From NCBI GenBank assembly GCA_963978905.1, contig OZ022261.1, positions 24,859,686 to 24,923,685 of the forward strand: a DNA stretch of 64,000 nt. The letters are read 5' to 3'. Numbering within the stretch: position 1 is the stretch's first letter; the number at the start of each line of letters is the position of its first letter. The position numbers and the translations under genes were made by a program. The stretch is from Trichostrongylus colubriformis (taxonomy: Eukaryota > Nematoda > Chromadorea > Rhabditida > Trichostrongylidae). The notes under the pieces are model-generated. The model had not been told where the DNA came from. It saw nothing but the letters and a program-made list of their open reading frames with translations, and did not search any database. Of this stretch, positions 34,119 to 45,469 are shown piece by piece.

Positions 34119-34301
34119 AGGCACATTCTGTGCTCGCTGATGGGTGCAGTAATAGTTGGCTTCATTGGTTGTCGGCGGCTGGAAGGCGGTCTCTCCGCGC
34201 TCTATTGCCTGCAGTGAGGCGTGGTCGATCGGCCCCCGGCGCCCGATAACCAATGGAGAGTCAACTGTTACTCCACCCATCAGCGAGCGCGGAATGTGCC
34301 T
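34119..34301. mobile_element. TTAA-flanked MITE, 183 bp
   Basis: TTAA at 34115-34118 and 34302-34305 flank inverted arms of about 60 bp (AGGCACATTC, GCTCGCTGATGGGTG and AGTAATAGTTG against the inverse). TTAA target specificity is the mark of piggyBac-type elements. It is non-coding and nearly a complete hairpin. Confidence 0.8.
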
Positions 34302-35297
34302 TTAAGAAGCCGTTCGCTAACGAAGTTCATAATATAGAAGTTGTTCCTACTGAAATCTTAGATTTTTACATAGGTTATGGGTTATGGGTTACATTATGTA
34401 GGCATGAGAAAGCTCTCAGCAAATCGCAAAATTTTGTTGAGGGTCATATAAATGTCCACCTCATATAAGTGACCGTTTCATGCCAGAGATGAGCATGACT
34501 GAAATCTCCAAGTACTCAGTACTTGCCATATTCCACTTTAGGTTTCCTGCAACTCCTTAAATTAATGCTTCAAAGCTGTAGCTGTCTCTTAATTTTGTCA
34601 GCACGAATATGCTGAGCCAGGCCTTGTTCGGTGTTCGCGGTGCGGACGATTAGACGAACAAGGGGAACAAAAAAAACATGTCGATTAGGCGATAAGATGT
34701 TCAGGCCAAGTTGATTCAGTCAATCAGGTGAGAGGGGAGAAATGCGAATCGATTATTTCGGTGACGCCTGATCGCTTGAATCTCATGTGCGATACCAACT
34801 CCGAGGGCTGTCTGACTAATGAACCCCACAAAGATGAGTTCTTAAATCTGAACAGATCCTCATCAGCTAGAACCACCCAGTCTGCGTTTATGAGAGCTAC
34901 ATGATGCGAAATGAAAGGATCTCCCGGCCTATCACATTTGCCCCCCCCCCCCCCCCCCTTCCACTTCCCACGTTTTCCTGTCGGTACCGTCACTCCGAGG
35001 CGGATCTGGTGCCGTGGCAGCAACCGAATGTGGTCCCGCCCATTCGACAGGCCACAGCACGCCTTTCTTCGTGAACGTGGAGGACATACCCTTTCTGAAC
35101 TCCCAGCTCTACTTTATATAGCTCATACTGACTCTGTTGATGCCTACAAGCTGCATTCTTCGTGTTCGTACGCTATGTTGGTAATCGAGTATTGGCCTTT
35201 TTCTCAAGTGTAGAAAGAAAAGAGTTCCTAAATGGAGAGAAACAAGAGATATGAGATTTTATTCGTTCTCCGCTATGCGATAGGATCACATACTTAA

Positions 35298-35608
35298 AGG
35301 TATCGTGCTCAGAAAAACGAGTTTTTCTCTTACGCATATATTTATGTTGCATTTGCTTAGCAAAGGGCCGTATACAATGTTTCACACGAAAAAATGGGAA
35401 TCTGGTTAAGATACAGCTTCTCAAAGTGGCGGACGGCGAGGCGGGGCGTCCGAGTAGGTGCCCGCTCTGTCGTCTGCCACTTTGAGGAGCTGTATCTCAT
35501 CCAGATACTCCTTTTTTTCGCGTAAAACATTGCATGTGGCTTTTGCTAAGCAAATACAACACAAATATGTGGGTAACAGAGGAACTCGTTTTTCCGAGCA
35601 CCATTCCT
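35298..35608. mobile_element. TTAA-type fold-back element family C, copy 1
   Basis: The left flank is TTAA (35294-35297), followed by AGGTATCGTGCTC. The two arms mirror each other through ATATTTATGTTGCATTTGC, GGGAATCTGG and AGATACAGCTTCTCAAAGTG. The right terminus has decayed (CATTCCTTCAAA). Other copies are at 55001-55370 and 59089-59512; partial arms occur near 45385-45440, 50300-50420 and 57825-57960. Confidence 0.75.
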
Positions 35609-36307
35609 TCAAACTAAAGCGCGAACTGCAGCCGTCGTACAACGCTGTCTTCTGAGTTCGTCGCAATATGTCTATGCTAATCTATACTACCACTAGAACG
35701 ATGATTTCTCTACAAAAACTAGTTTTTCTACAAAAACTAAACTCCCAAAATTTTAAATGATCTGAAAGTCTGGACATTTCACGGAAACAAGAGTAAGGGT
35801 TCCAAAGTACAGACTAGTATCCCGTCGCACGGACACCACCTTACGTACAGGTCTGTGAAAGATTAAACTAAGAAATAAAGATATGAAAAAAGTACACGCA
35901 CATTGTGATCCACGACACAGTGTAGAGCCTTCTAATTTCCTCAGCCATACAAATTTTCCATCAATTTTTAATGGTCTGCAATGCTTGGCGAGATATAAAG
36001 AATTAGAATTATGATTATGTACATAAATAATTATGTACATATCGAGAATCGAACTCATTGTATCACGGCTTACGATACCTCTAAATGGAAAGTAGTCTAA
36101 ACGATCACATACTTGGGTGTAACCTGGTACGACGTGAAGCTGATGGCCGCCTATTTCCAGGTTTCTGGAGGTTTCGCCCATTTTTTTTCCTTGGGCGTAT
36201 CGCTCAGCACCACTTACTATCAAGGCGCAAGACTGGCGTATGTGAGGACTCCCCAACTAGGTAAGCGTGCCACGCGCGCCAAGCCCACTGCCTGTGTCGC
36301 AGTGAGT

Positions 36308-36505
36308 TAAAGACACCAGGAGGGGGTAATTTTGGCTTACTGTAGAACAGACGTAGTGTGGACGAGTTTGAGTGGCCGCCATTACACAAACTTGCCAATT
36401 TGACGCCTTGGCATGGTGCCAAAAGAAGATGGTTTTATTTAAATTTGTTTTTCCTTTTAGTTTTTACTTTGTTCTTTCTTATATTGTTTCTAGATGTACT
36501 TACGG
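36308..36505 (+). repeat. Dispersed repeat family I, copy 1
   Basis: Starts at TTAAAGACACCAGGAGGGGG and runs through CAGACGTAGTGTGGACGAGT, CTTGCCAATTTGACGCCTTG and GCATGGTGCCAAAAGA to CTAGATGTACTTA. The inverse copy lies at 56478-56695. The TTAA-AGACACC start also appears in short fragments near 10106 and 49612. Confidence 0.7.
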
Positions 36506-36511
36506 GTCAAA

Positions 36512-36725
36512 TAAAGTCGGGGGGGGGGGGGGGTGGGGGGAAACGCAAAATTTTCACCCATGTCAAAGTTTCTTTCCCTTCCTAGGGTTAGGCTAAAGCA
36601 GATGATACCTATGCTTTGACAGATGCTTTTTAATGTGGGAGGAGGGGATATCAATTTTAGCCTAAGCCTAGTAAGGGAAAGCAAAGTTGCATCTCCCTCC
36701 CCCCTCCCCCTCCCCCCCCCCCGAC
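36512..36725. repeat. Family K fold-back repeat, copy 3
   Basis: Opens after CAAATAAAGTCGG with a 15-bp G run and closes with a C run followed by CCGACTTTATTTG, its inverse. The inner parts match 10945-11115 (AAACGCAAAATTTTCACCCA, CCTAGGGTTAGGCTAAAGC). The whole unit can form a hairpin with G-rich/C-rich ends. Confidence 0.7.
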
Positions 36726-37644
36726 TTTATTTGACCTTTTGAGATTTTCAGGTATAGAAATGCACAATTAAGAAGATCCATAAGTAAACAAGTAAAATTT
36801 GTCACCAGAAAACAGTCTAAAGAGGAAATAATTCAATCAAAAATAAGGTTACATCAGGCCGAAGACAAGCTTTAAAATGAACGAAGCGTGGCTCGGCCAT
36901 GGAAGCTTGCAGTTCGGACGGAAGCGCGCCCTGGGGGCAAATAGCGCCCTATGGCGCGTTTTTCACCGCCGGTTTCGTTACACATTGTATCTTCTGAATC
37001 TATATGTTTGTTTTCAGAAGCCATTGTTTTTGTAAACGTTATTCCGCCCTTGCCCCCCTCCCGGTGCCTTTAAGCGCGTTGGAAGCGCGGCAACGGCCTC
37101 CTTGCGTGACTTTACCTGACTAGACGGTTGTGACGTACACCCATGCAACGGTACAAACAAGATTAAACGTGAATCGTGCCTCTAAGCAAACCGGGGCTGT
37201 CCCGTGCTGACATTTACCAATTAACAATGCGATATTTCATTCAAAATTTTATGCCTTGTATGGAACAATGGGATTCATCGCAAGCAAGACACCAAGAAAT
37301 ACACTTCTGTACCAAAAACACTGAGATATGCTAGTAAAACTAGGGAATTTCAAAGAAATATGAAATAAGGTGAAATCGAGGAGAAAAATTATGCAAGTTA
37401 TACACGAGATATAGTAAAGACCTTTTCGAGAAACCCCTACTGTGGACTAGACTCAGTAAATGGAAGCATGAATCAAAGTGCTAGAAAAACATTAATACGC
37501 GCTTTAAGACTCGCATTTTGAGATACAGTGACGTGGACACTTATAATCTAAAAGTTTGTTATGACGCTCCAGCTGTATAAGAACGCTGTTAGAAAAATCT
37601 AAACATCATGTACGAGTGGAAGTGATAGGAGCTTACAGCCGGGG

Positions 37645-37790
37645 TCAAGATTGTCCAACTAGGTCAGGTCACGCAAGCAGGCGGCGGCCGTGCCCCTTAG
37701 CGTCCAGCCAAATCACAACAAGCAAGGAAGTTTGTGCGCGCGGCGACGCAATTCGCATGACGCGGTGACCTAGTTGGACAGTCTTGATGC
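37645..37790. mobile_element. MITE with 10-bp target duplication
   Basis: Inverted arms TCAAGATTGTCCAACTAGGT and its inverse (ACCTAGTTGGACAGTCTTGA) are flanked by identical ACAGCCGGGG at 37635-37644 and 37791-37800. A 9-10 bp duplication points to the Mutator superfamily. The length is 146 bp and it is non-coding. Confidence 0.75.
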
Positions 37791-38298
37791 ACAGCCGGGG
37801 CTGAAAGGATGAGAACAGACGTGACGCAGAGAATGTGACTATATTCACTATAATATGACTAACTATAGAGAAATGGCCAGTAGCTGCTGTGGGAAACCGA
37901 AAAGGAAAGATGCTCATTGAGGTCATACTCAGACTGAAACTAGAAACAGATATTTATAATAATGCCAATGAAGATTAGCGTGACAATGGCTCACTGCTCT
38001 TCATAGTGTCTGCCACGGATCTCGGACTACTAGTGAACGATGAGCGCGAGATAAGTGTGCGATTGGTGGACTACTTGCCACAGCCAATCACAGAACAACC
38101 CCTTCTCCATCACAGTTCGCAACAGGAAGGCAAGCAGAAAGCCATCGTCCAATTTGCAGAGCTCCTATGTATAGAAAAGCATACATTCACAATCGCTCGC
38201 CAAAGCTCTCTCATATTATTATATTCTTATTTTCTGAAACAACCATGCATGATCTTCTTAAGAGTACATGGTTGCCGCTCAATCATTGTATTTTGCAG

Positions 38299-38892
38299 TC
38301 GCTTTCGTCTACATCTTCATCGTCGCCGACTTTGTCACCATGTCGGCGCATCCTTAGTGAGAGATGCTTCGTCCTCCTGAAACGACTAAGTGTGTCATTA
38401 CATCTGTCACCTGCTAATCAATGGAAGCTTGCATCGAATGTATGTTCAGATTCCGGTACACACCTGATTAAGCTAGCACTACGACTGAGCTTGGCAGTGT
38501 CATCCGATGACCTCTTCTCAAGTTTTTCTTTTTCCTTCTCTCGCCGCGGAGATTTTATCTGAAATTCAGCAACTCAATGTAAAATTTCTGAGGATAAGTA
38601 CGTACGCGATAGCGACTGATGCAAAACAATCGCAATGCGGGCCTTGCGTTCAATATATCAGTCGCCAACGGACATGCCTGTGCACTGATTACGAGGTCTG
38701 CGTCGCGGACGCATTGCGTCATCGTGATAGGTGCGAGTGCGGCAATGAGTCAACAACGTCTACGTTCCCGTCACCGAGTATAAATGTATCCAAACATATT
38801 TCTTTAGTTGGAGAGGCTGTGTTTGCAAACAGGAGAGGAACTTATGTCGACAACGAGAGTTTTGATCGTCGGCGAGTTGACTACATGTCTTG
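38299..38892 (+). CDS. Two-exon end of an unrecognised gene, Cys-rich C-terminus
   Basis: Exon 38299-38439 (acceptor GTATTTTGCAG, donor AAT|GTATGT) is 47 codons in phase 0: SLSSTSSSSPTLSPCRRILS, then LLKRLSVSLHLSPANQWK. The next exon starts at 38570 (acceptor TGAAATTCAG), also in phase 0, and runs to a TGA at 38890-38892. It contains QCGPCVQYISRQRTCLCTDY, EVCVADALRHRDRCECGNES, and ends RRRVDYMS. The Cys pattern CxxC...CxC...C...CxC could bind zinc or form disulphides, but no named domain fits. A preceding frame (38006-38180, ending about FAELLCIEK) may be an upstream exon, though its donor phase does not match. The splice logic is good; the function is unknown. Confidence 0.5.
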
Positions 38893-39010
38893 AGCTGAAG
38901 TGTGCTGATTGTCAAAACAGTATGATTCCACTGTGACTAGGACAATTCATTACGATAACGATAAACGTGTTTCGCACGCATACCCGGTGCTCCGATGCAA
39001 CCATTTATGT

Positions 39011-40086
39011 GTATGTATACTCCTATGTCAGGATTCCGCATCGTCGTGTGCGACGCAATGCATAACAGGGGATGCCAAAAAAAAAACAAAATTTAGTCTT
39101 CTCCATTTTCAACCCCACTTTAGTCGAAGTACAGCAAGCTCTGTTGAGGTTTTTTCATCCCCAGATTCAAGAGCAGACCTTACTCTATCACTATACTCCG
39201 TGGCAGCCTTCTGCACGAGCGGGAACGGGAGCGAGGAAAGAGTGAACAAGATGTGTCTCGTCAACTGTGCAAAATCCGAAATTTCGTCGCCCTCGTTAAC
39301 AACCTTGTTAAGGTCCGTTCACTCTGGAACCTAAGGGGATTCATACTGGGTGGTGTTCTTTAACATCCCGTTTTTTCTGGGTTCCCAGCGCCCTTCATTC
39401 CAAGAGCCAAAACGTGCCCTCACCACTGAAATCCCTCCGGAGGCGGATTTGAGGCATGAAAATGATACTTCGGATCATAGCAGCCTTGCCCAAGCAGCAG
39501 GGGCTCTGTGACTTCCATGAACCGAAGGGCCATTCCTCAGGAGGCATCCCACAAAAGACCTACCACGGAGCCTGGCTTCACCGTTTTAAGCGGGCCTTGA
39601 AACTGTAGGTACTCCGAAGCCCGACTGCGCCGAATGAAAGCTCCATATTATATATAAGGTGAACGTAGGGAGCCACAGCTTGTTCCTGCTTTTAGAGGAA
39701 CATTTCGGGAATACTTTGCCTCGATACTTTGATCTCTTTTGTTTCCCTATGTTCTGTATAATTGGCAGATGTGAGCCGTGTGCAAAATTACTTTTTTTGG
39801 CACCCCTGTATATGTACTTGGTCCTGAAGCGATTACACGGCAACCACAGTCCATTTCACAGCGCTAGATAGGGAGTGGCATACGGTCTCATGAGAGTAGG
39901 AACTTTCTGACCCCGCCACACACTCTCACCCAAGTTCGTGGGCCACGCCCTAACAATCGCTGAGAATTGAACTTAACATACGACGTCCCTTACATCACCG
40001 TGCAATCACTTTAGGACCAATATCGTACCCATGGCGTCGCACAACACATGCTGCGGTGCGAAATCCTGAAGTAAGGGTACACACAC
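39011..40086. mobile_element. TIR element family A, long copy
   Basis: The left end GTATACTCCTATGTCAGGAT pairs with the right end GTGCGAAATCCTGAAGTAAG followed by GGTACAC. These are the same ends as at 8689/9092, but 1.07 kb apart. The interior (39130-39330) is open in two frames. One reads VQQALLRFFHPQIQEQTLLY then HYTPWQPSARAGTGARKE after an acceptor-like CCCCACTTTAG. Whether the two ends belong to one insertion or to two decayed copies is unclear. Confidence 0.4.
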
Positions 40087-40747
40087 GCAATACGAATTAT
40101 GGTCACCATAACTAGCCGAATCTAATGGGAGACGGGAATGGTTCATCAGTGGTAGCAGTAGAAGGTTTTTCCGTGTTGTTGGACGTGTGTGGTGCAATGG
40201 TGCGCAATACAGGAATGCTACGCCATACTGCGTCTCTCCCCAATTCCCATATCGACCGTATATGAGCTAGCATATTGCCAGCCGCAACTGCGATCTCAGA
40301 AAATGCAATGTACACATGAAACACGAAATCAAGCACTATAGTGAACTTACTCGAAGAGAACGATTCCTTTTAAGATCTCCGAGATCCAATGATAGGCCAA
40401 GGGATGGCTGCGTCAGTTGCTTATCCATGATGGGTGGATGACCATTTTTAGGTAACTGAACTTTATCTTTCCGAAAGATCTTTAGCATGCAATCATAGTG
40501 CTAAGCGGTTTGTAATAAATCCAAAACTGACACTGATAGAGCTCTACAGCAATAAAAGAACCGCACTTACAATAATTAAAAATGGCCAATTCCTGATTAT
40601 AGTTAGCCTCGAGCGTATTTCGAACTTCGCATTGCGAGCCATAGAGGGTCGGGATACGTAAAAGGGCGCGGATCGCCTGTTTGCCGCTCACCAAGTACAC
40701 CAAAGCCCAAGGGCATGAGTAAAGGAGCGAGCTTTTGAAATACGGTC

Positions 40748-41610
40748 TCTTCTTCTTCTTCTTCTTCTTCTTCTTCTTCTTCTCCCTAGCGCTAGTCCGC
40801 TCCGTCGCAGGGTCCGATGTTCTTGTTAGAGGTGGCCACTTGTTTTTGTCCATTGCATCCTTCGCCGTTGCTTTACTTCAGTGAAGTCGCTCTTTCTTGA
40901 TGACTCCCTCCCATCTCCTCTTTGGGGCTCCACGTGGTCGCTTCCCTTGCGCTTCGAACTTGGATGCTTTCCTTGTGTAATCATTCTGTGGTCTTCTCAG
41001 TGCGCGTTCATACCATCGCCGCTGCGGTTCCCTCTACTCCACCCGAACAGGAGCCGTCTGCATGATCGCTCTCACGTCCTCGTTCCTGACCTTGTCCAGT
41101 CCCGTCCATCCGCATGCCCATATGCCCATCTCAACACTCATTTCAGCCGCGTGCACTTGTCTTACATGTATCTTTGTCACAGGCCACATTTGGCTTCCGT
41201 ACAGCATTGCGAGCCTTACTACCGCTTGGTACACTTGCCCTCGAGCGTTCTAGAGCACCGTTCATCGCACAGTATTCCAGTAGACTCCCTCCACTTCATC
41301 CATGACGCGTGAATCCGGGCCTTCACTGCCTGGTCTACCGTACCATCAGCCGCTATAAGAAAGTCTTCTACCCTATCTATGGTCTACCCAGGCAGTCCGC
41401 CGTCGGTTCTAGACATTCATCGAAGCATATGAACTTAGTGTTCTTGACGTTTTGTCGAAGTCCATTCACTGTCAGTTTGTCCTGCATTTCTGTACTTTTG
41501 CGTGAAGTTCTTCTCTACAATCCGCTATGTCGTCGGCGTGCAGCATGTTCTTGAGCGATCCCTCGATCAGGCCTTTCATCATCACATCTGTATGTAATAG
41601 AATCCAGGCA
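40748..41610 (-). mobile_element. 5'-truncated RTE-type LINE with (GAA)n tail
   Basis: The minus strand carries the 3' part of a non-LTR reverse transcriptase. It includes the palm motif region (LKNMLHADDIADCREELH), HASWMKWRESTGILCDER, then YQAVVRLAMLYGSQMWPVTK, LDKVRNEDVRAIMQTAPV and the C-terminal GKRPRGAPKRRWEG. It ends in a (GAA)n microsatellite (TTC)n on the plus strand, 40748-40784. This order is that of RTE-clade elements common in nematodes. Several frameshifts and stops, and the absence of everything upstream of the YADD region, show that it is a dead 5'-truncated copy. The usual YADD is HADD. Confidence 0.85.
40881..41600 (-). pseudogene. Reverse transcriptase C-terminal half, frameshifted
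   Basis: Coding part of the LINE described at 40748-41610. The catalytic Asp pair lies near 41540 (MLHADDIAD). The thumb/connection segment (YQAVVRLAMLYG...RNEDVRA) lies at 41234-41034 and the basic tail (RPRGAPKRRWEG) near 40930. The open frames on the opposite strand here are antisense shadows. Confidence 0.8.
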
Positions 41611-41970
41611 GCAGTGTCTTCCTTCATAAGGCAGCCTTCCATGGGTTCGCTCGTCCAAGAAAATGGAAATACTAACTAACACCTTAACTAGTGCGTGCAG
41701 TTCATTGTAGAGGTTTAAAAAGCATTCAATTGCTTCACACCTTTCGAGAGAAGTAGAATACGTGAAGCAACTCAAAAGGAATTGGTCACTGCTGGACGCT
41801 TGGTATTTCATTCTCCTACAAATTCTCAATATATCTCATAAAAAAGAAACACAAGAACCTCCTTTCTCTCCCGTGGAGAATCTCTGTTCGATGGCCGTGC
41901 CCGAGCAGTATTCACACGACGAAGCATTTGGTGCTCGTTACTAAACTCGTCTGGGGTCTGTGCTCCGCCA

Positions 41971-42063
41971 ATGTCTTCCAATGCACCACCACCAGCCTAC
42001 AAACTCTTACAGGATGATGGAACGGACAAGAACCCTCAGTTGGCAATGGACCCGGGAAGAAAG
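41971..42063 (+). CDS. Candidate first coding exon with PPxY motif
   Basis: An ATG at 41971 opens 31 codons ending in phase 0 at a good donor (AAG|GTAAACAT). It reads MSSNAPPPAYKLLQDDGTDK, then NPQLAMDPGRK. PPAY fits the WW-domain ligand PPxY, which is common near the N-terminus of membrane adaptor proteins. No signal peptide or domain follows within the exon. The next exon was not found; a 1.3-kb transposon starts 230 bp downstream. It is plausible as a host exon, but the family is unknown. Confidence 0.4.
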
Positions 42064-42294
42064 GTAAACATTACCTTACAACGAGGGAATCCGCTGAGTT
42101 CCAGAAGTGTCCGAAAAATTTCGGTGACTCTCAAATTGTTTTTGGCTGACACTTCCAGATAGCGTACGTCAGCACTGAGACGACTTGTGAATGCCTTAGC
42201 CGTAGCTTCAAAAATCTAAATCGACGGTTTATAAATCAATGCAATCAAGGCCGAATCTGATGCTGGGGGTTATCCTTTAGATGTGGGGGACTAA

Positions 42295-43588
42295 CAATGA
42301 AGGTCTTTCAGGAAGTGGTGCGTTATCTGAAAACGGTTTTTGCAGCATATGGGGGTGCGTACGAAGCATATAACTGACCATTTTTCCTAGGTGGTCCTAC
42401 GAATGCTAAAAAAGGGGGTGATGGTTCGATCTCCGCAGAAGACAAATTTTTGCCAAATTTGAATTTTAATTCGTTGGGCTGGTAAATATTCGATTATGAA
42501 TATTAAGTTCAGTAATCACCTTTAGATTTCCACACTACTCCCTATAGTCAAATTCCAGCAAAATTGACGGTCTAACTTTTGAGCCTGCCAGCGCTCATAG
42601 CGCACGATCGATACATTTTTAGGCGAAACGGATTTGATATTCACGCTCAGGAGGTCTAACTACATCCCGGAGATAAGTTTTCAGCCCAATCGAGTTTTTG
42701 ACCTAAATTTTCTTTGGGCATTGATACACATACCTTCGGCGAAGGAGCCAACGTTATCACATATCAGGAAATCCCGACTGTCTTTCGTGTTTGATGCTTG
42801 GTAGGTGACGTTATAACGATACGCATTCATGCTGTGCATTCTCTAATTTTCATCGATTTACTTATACACTTCTACAACTAGAAAGGGCTCGCGTACCGTA
42901 CTCATGACCAAATGTAGTCTCGAAGTTAGGGTCGAAATTAGGATTTGGCTAGACATGTGAACACTTGGGTAGCCTGACCCCCTGAGCAGGAATATGACAC
43001 CCATTTTGCGCGAAAACGCCAATTCCGTGTGCTACGGGCTCCTATGTGTCCCAAAAAAATCGGATCACCAAATCCGCTGAAAACTCGTAGTTAAGGTCAA
43101 TCTGGCACGCTATCAACGAGAAACATAATCAGTTCGCATAAAGAAGCATATGTGAAAATGAAACGGTGAAATCAAAAATAGCAAAATCTTGCCACGGCAA
43201 GGTACGAATCACAGACGCACTCAACTCATTCGCCTGCAAGACCACTATCGTATTCAGCTTTTGCACCGCCCTTCACTAATGAACAATTATGAGACTGCTA
43301 CGCACTTTTAGCACATGCTTACGGGAAGACCCTTCTCCTCCGTATTTCGCTTTGTTTTGGGCAATAAAAGAACACCTCTGAATCTGCACATGCTCAAAGC
43401 TACGAAAAGCATGCGCTCAAATGAGTGAGTTGAAGTCGCCCTTTTGGAAAAATTTTTCTCCACTCCTTTCTTAGCATTCGTAGGATCGCTTAGGAAAAAC
43501 TGTCAGTTATATGTTCCGTGAACGCACCCCCATGTGATGCAAAAAACCGTTTTTCAAAAAGCGCTCCATGTTCTGAAGACCTCCCTTG
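42295..43588. mobile_element. TIR element with TAA target duplication (family G, copy 2)
   Basis: About 125-bp inverted repeats (CAATGAAGGTCTTTCAGG, ATGGGGGTGCGT and CATATAACTGAC against the inverse at the right end) are flanked by TAA at 42292-42294 and 43589-43591. The interior shares blocks with the 1.0-kb copy at 5615-6621. There is no transposase frame. TSD size and sequence suggest PIF/Harbinger. Confidence 0.8.
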
Positions 43589-43968
43589 TAAGGTTGAGTG
43601 TTCCCTGATTGGTGGATTACTCACGCTGACCAATCATATTGCCGTGGTTTCTCTACCGTTCAACTGCGGACACTGTCAATTAAAAAATCAATCCCGCTGA
43701 TGAATTCAGGTAAATACGGCATCGAAAGACAACAAAAATGCGCTGATCTCATATCAAAGTCCCATATGGTGTGAATCGACGATTATTGAATACAAAGGAA
43801 GTCAGGCCATGTTTCAGCACCACAATCGAGGAAAAAAGTCTAAGATGGGCCTCCCGTTCCTCCCGTTGATATCTTCGAGAAAATCTTTGAGAGGATCTCG
43901 GTGAGTCGTACTCCAACAGATCTACTAAACCACTCGCGGAAATTGAATTTCTTTTGTTACCAATATAT

Positions 43969-45345
43969 TTGGGTTGAGGAATAAGTCCCCGCGGTTTCTT
44001 TCAACCCCATTTTTTACAATGTTCCCTTCATCTTTTGACAAAGTTTACATATGTTTTCGATAGAACTTTTTTTGCTCTACAAAATGCGCCTATCTGTTTT
44101 TCGATTCCTTTCACTACCTTATATTTATGAGGTTTGGAAATGAAGTAAGCTAAAAGCAAAAAGTCAGCACTTGCGCACCTCATCTTCCTCGTCTGCCATC
44201 GAGACCAAAAAATGCTTGTGTATATGTTTCGATAGAGCTTTTCCAGCTCTACAGAATGGCACTTGCTTTTATTTAAATCGCTCAACTTTTTGATGTTTTT
44301 AAGACTCACAAATGCAATACTCGCAAAAGTGTGCACTTTGGTTATCTTCTTTTCCTCGCCTACCATCAAGACTGGAGAGAATGTGCATATATGCATTCGA
44401 TAGAGCTTTCCTTGCTCTACAAGATAGTACCATTACTCTTTTGTATCCTCTCATATTTTAGCATGTAGCAATGAGTTGTCACCTGTTTTTCAATTCAATA
44501 TTGCACAATGAAAATAAATTTTTTCGGCAGAGCGTTTTTGACCATTCGATAGAGCTCTTTTCGCTCTACAAGATGGTGCTTACGGTTTTTGTTTGAATCA
44601 ATGTTTCCATTTTTTAGACCAATTAAAAGTCGACGAAATCGAGCATTTTCGACACCATGTGATGAAAATGCTCGATTTCGTCGACTTTTGAATGGTCAAA
44701 AAAATGAAAAAATTGATTCAAATAAAAACCGTAAGCACCATCTTGTAGAGCGAAAAGAGCTCTATCGAATGGTCAAAAAGGCTCTGCCGAAAAAATTTAT
44801 TTTCATTATGCAATATTGAATTGAAAAACAGGTGAGAACTCATCGCTACATGCTAAAATATGAGAGGATACAAAAGAATAATGGTACTATCTTGTAGAGC
44901 AAGGAAAGCTCTATCGAAAGCATATATGCACATTCTCTCCAGTCTTGATGGTAGGCGAGGAAAAGAAGATAACCAAAGTGCACACTTTTGCGAGTATTGC
45001 ATTTGTGAGTCTTAAAAACAGCAAAAAGTTGAGCAATTTAAATAAGTAGTAGAGTCATTTTGTAGAGCTGGAAAAGCTCTATCGAAACATATACACAAAC
45101 ATTTTTTGGTCTCGATGGTAGGCGAGAAAAATGAGGTGCGCAAGTGCCAACTTTTTGCCTTCAGCTCACTTCATTTCCAAACCTCATAAATATCAGGTGG
45201 TCGAAGGAATCAAAAAACAGATAGTAGCATTTTGTAGAGCAAAAAAAGCTCTATCCAAAGCACATATAAGCTTTGTCGAAAGATGAAGGCAACATTGTAA
45301 AAAACGGGGATGAAAAAAACCGCGGGGACTTATTCCTCAACCCAA
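43969..45345. mobile_element. Complete 1.38-kb palindromic element (family P, copy 1)
   Basis: Two arms of about 680 bp form a near-perfect inverted repeat around a centre at about 44650-44664 (AAATCGAGCATTTTC and its inverse, with about 13 bases between). The ends read TTGGGTTGAGGAATAAGTCC, with TA-rich flanks. The terminal 29 bases resemble mariner (Hsmar1-type) inverted repeats. Each arm holds four mini-hairpins (GATAGAGC, T-rich loop, GCTCTA). No frame encodes a transposase; the element is a fold-back, mariner-mobilisable derivative. Confidence 0.9.
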
Positions 45346-45469
45346 TATATATGTTATAGTTGCAGACTAAAGGCCGCATACTAGGTTTCACGCCAAAATA
45401 CATGACACCAGCTGAGACAGAGCTCTTCGAAGTGGTGGCCGACGGGGTGGGGCATCGGAGTGTGTGTGA

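Noticed and set aside
35753..36256. 167-codon minus-strand frame
   Set aside because: No ATG-led domain, unsupported splice sites, a composition change midway and no family motif. Length alone is not enough.
40881..41312. 143-codon plus-strand frame rich in His/Pro/Ser
   Set aside because: It is antisense to the LINE reverse transcriptase, whose motifs are clear on the minus strand.
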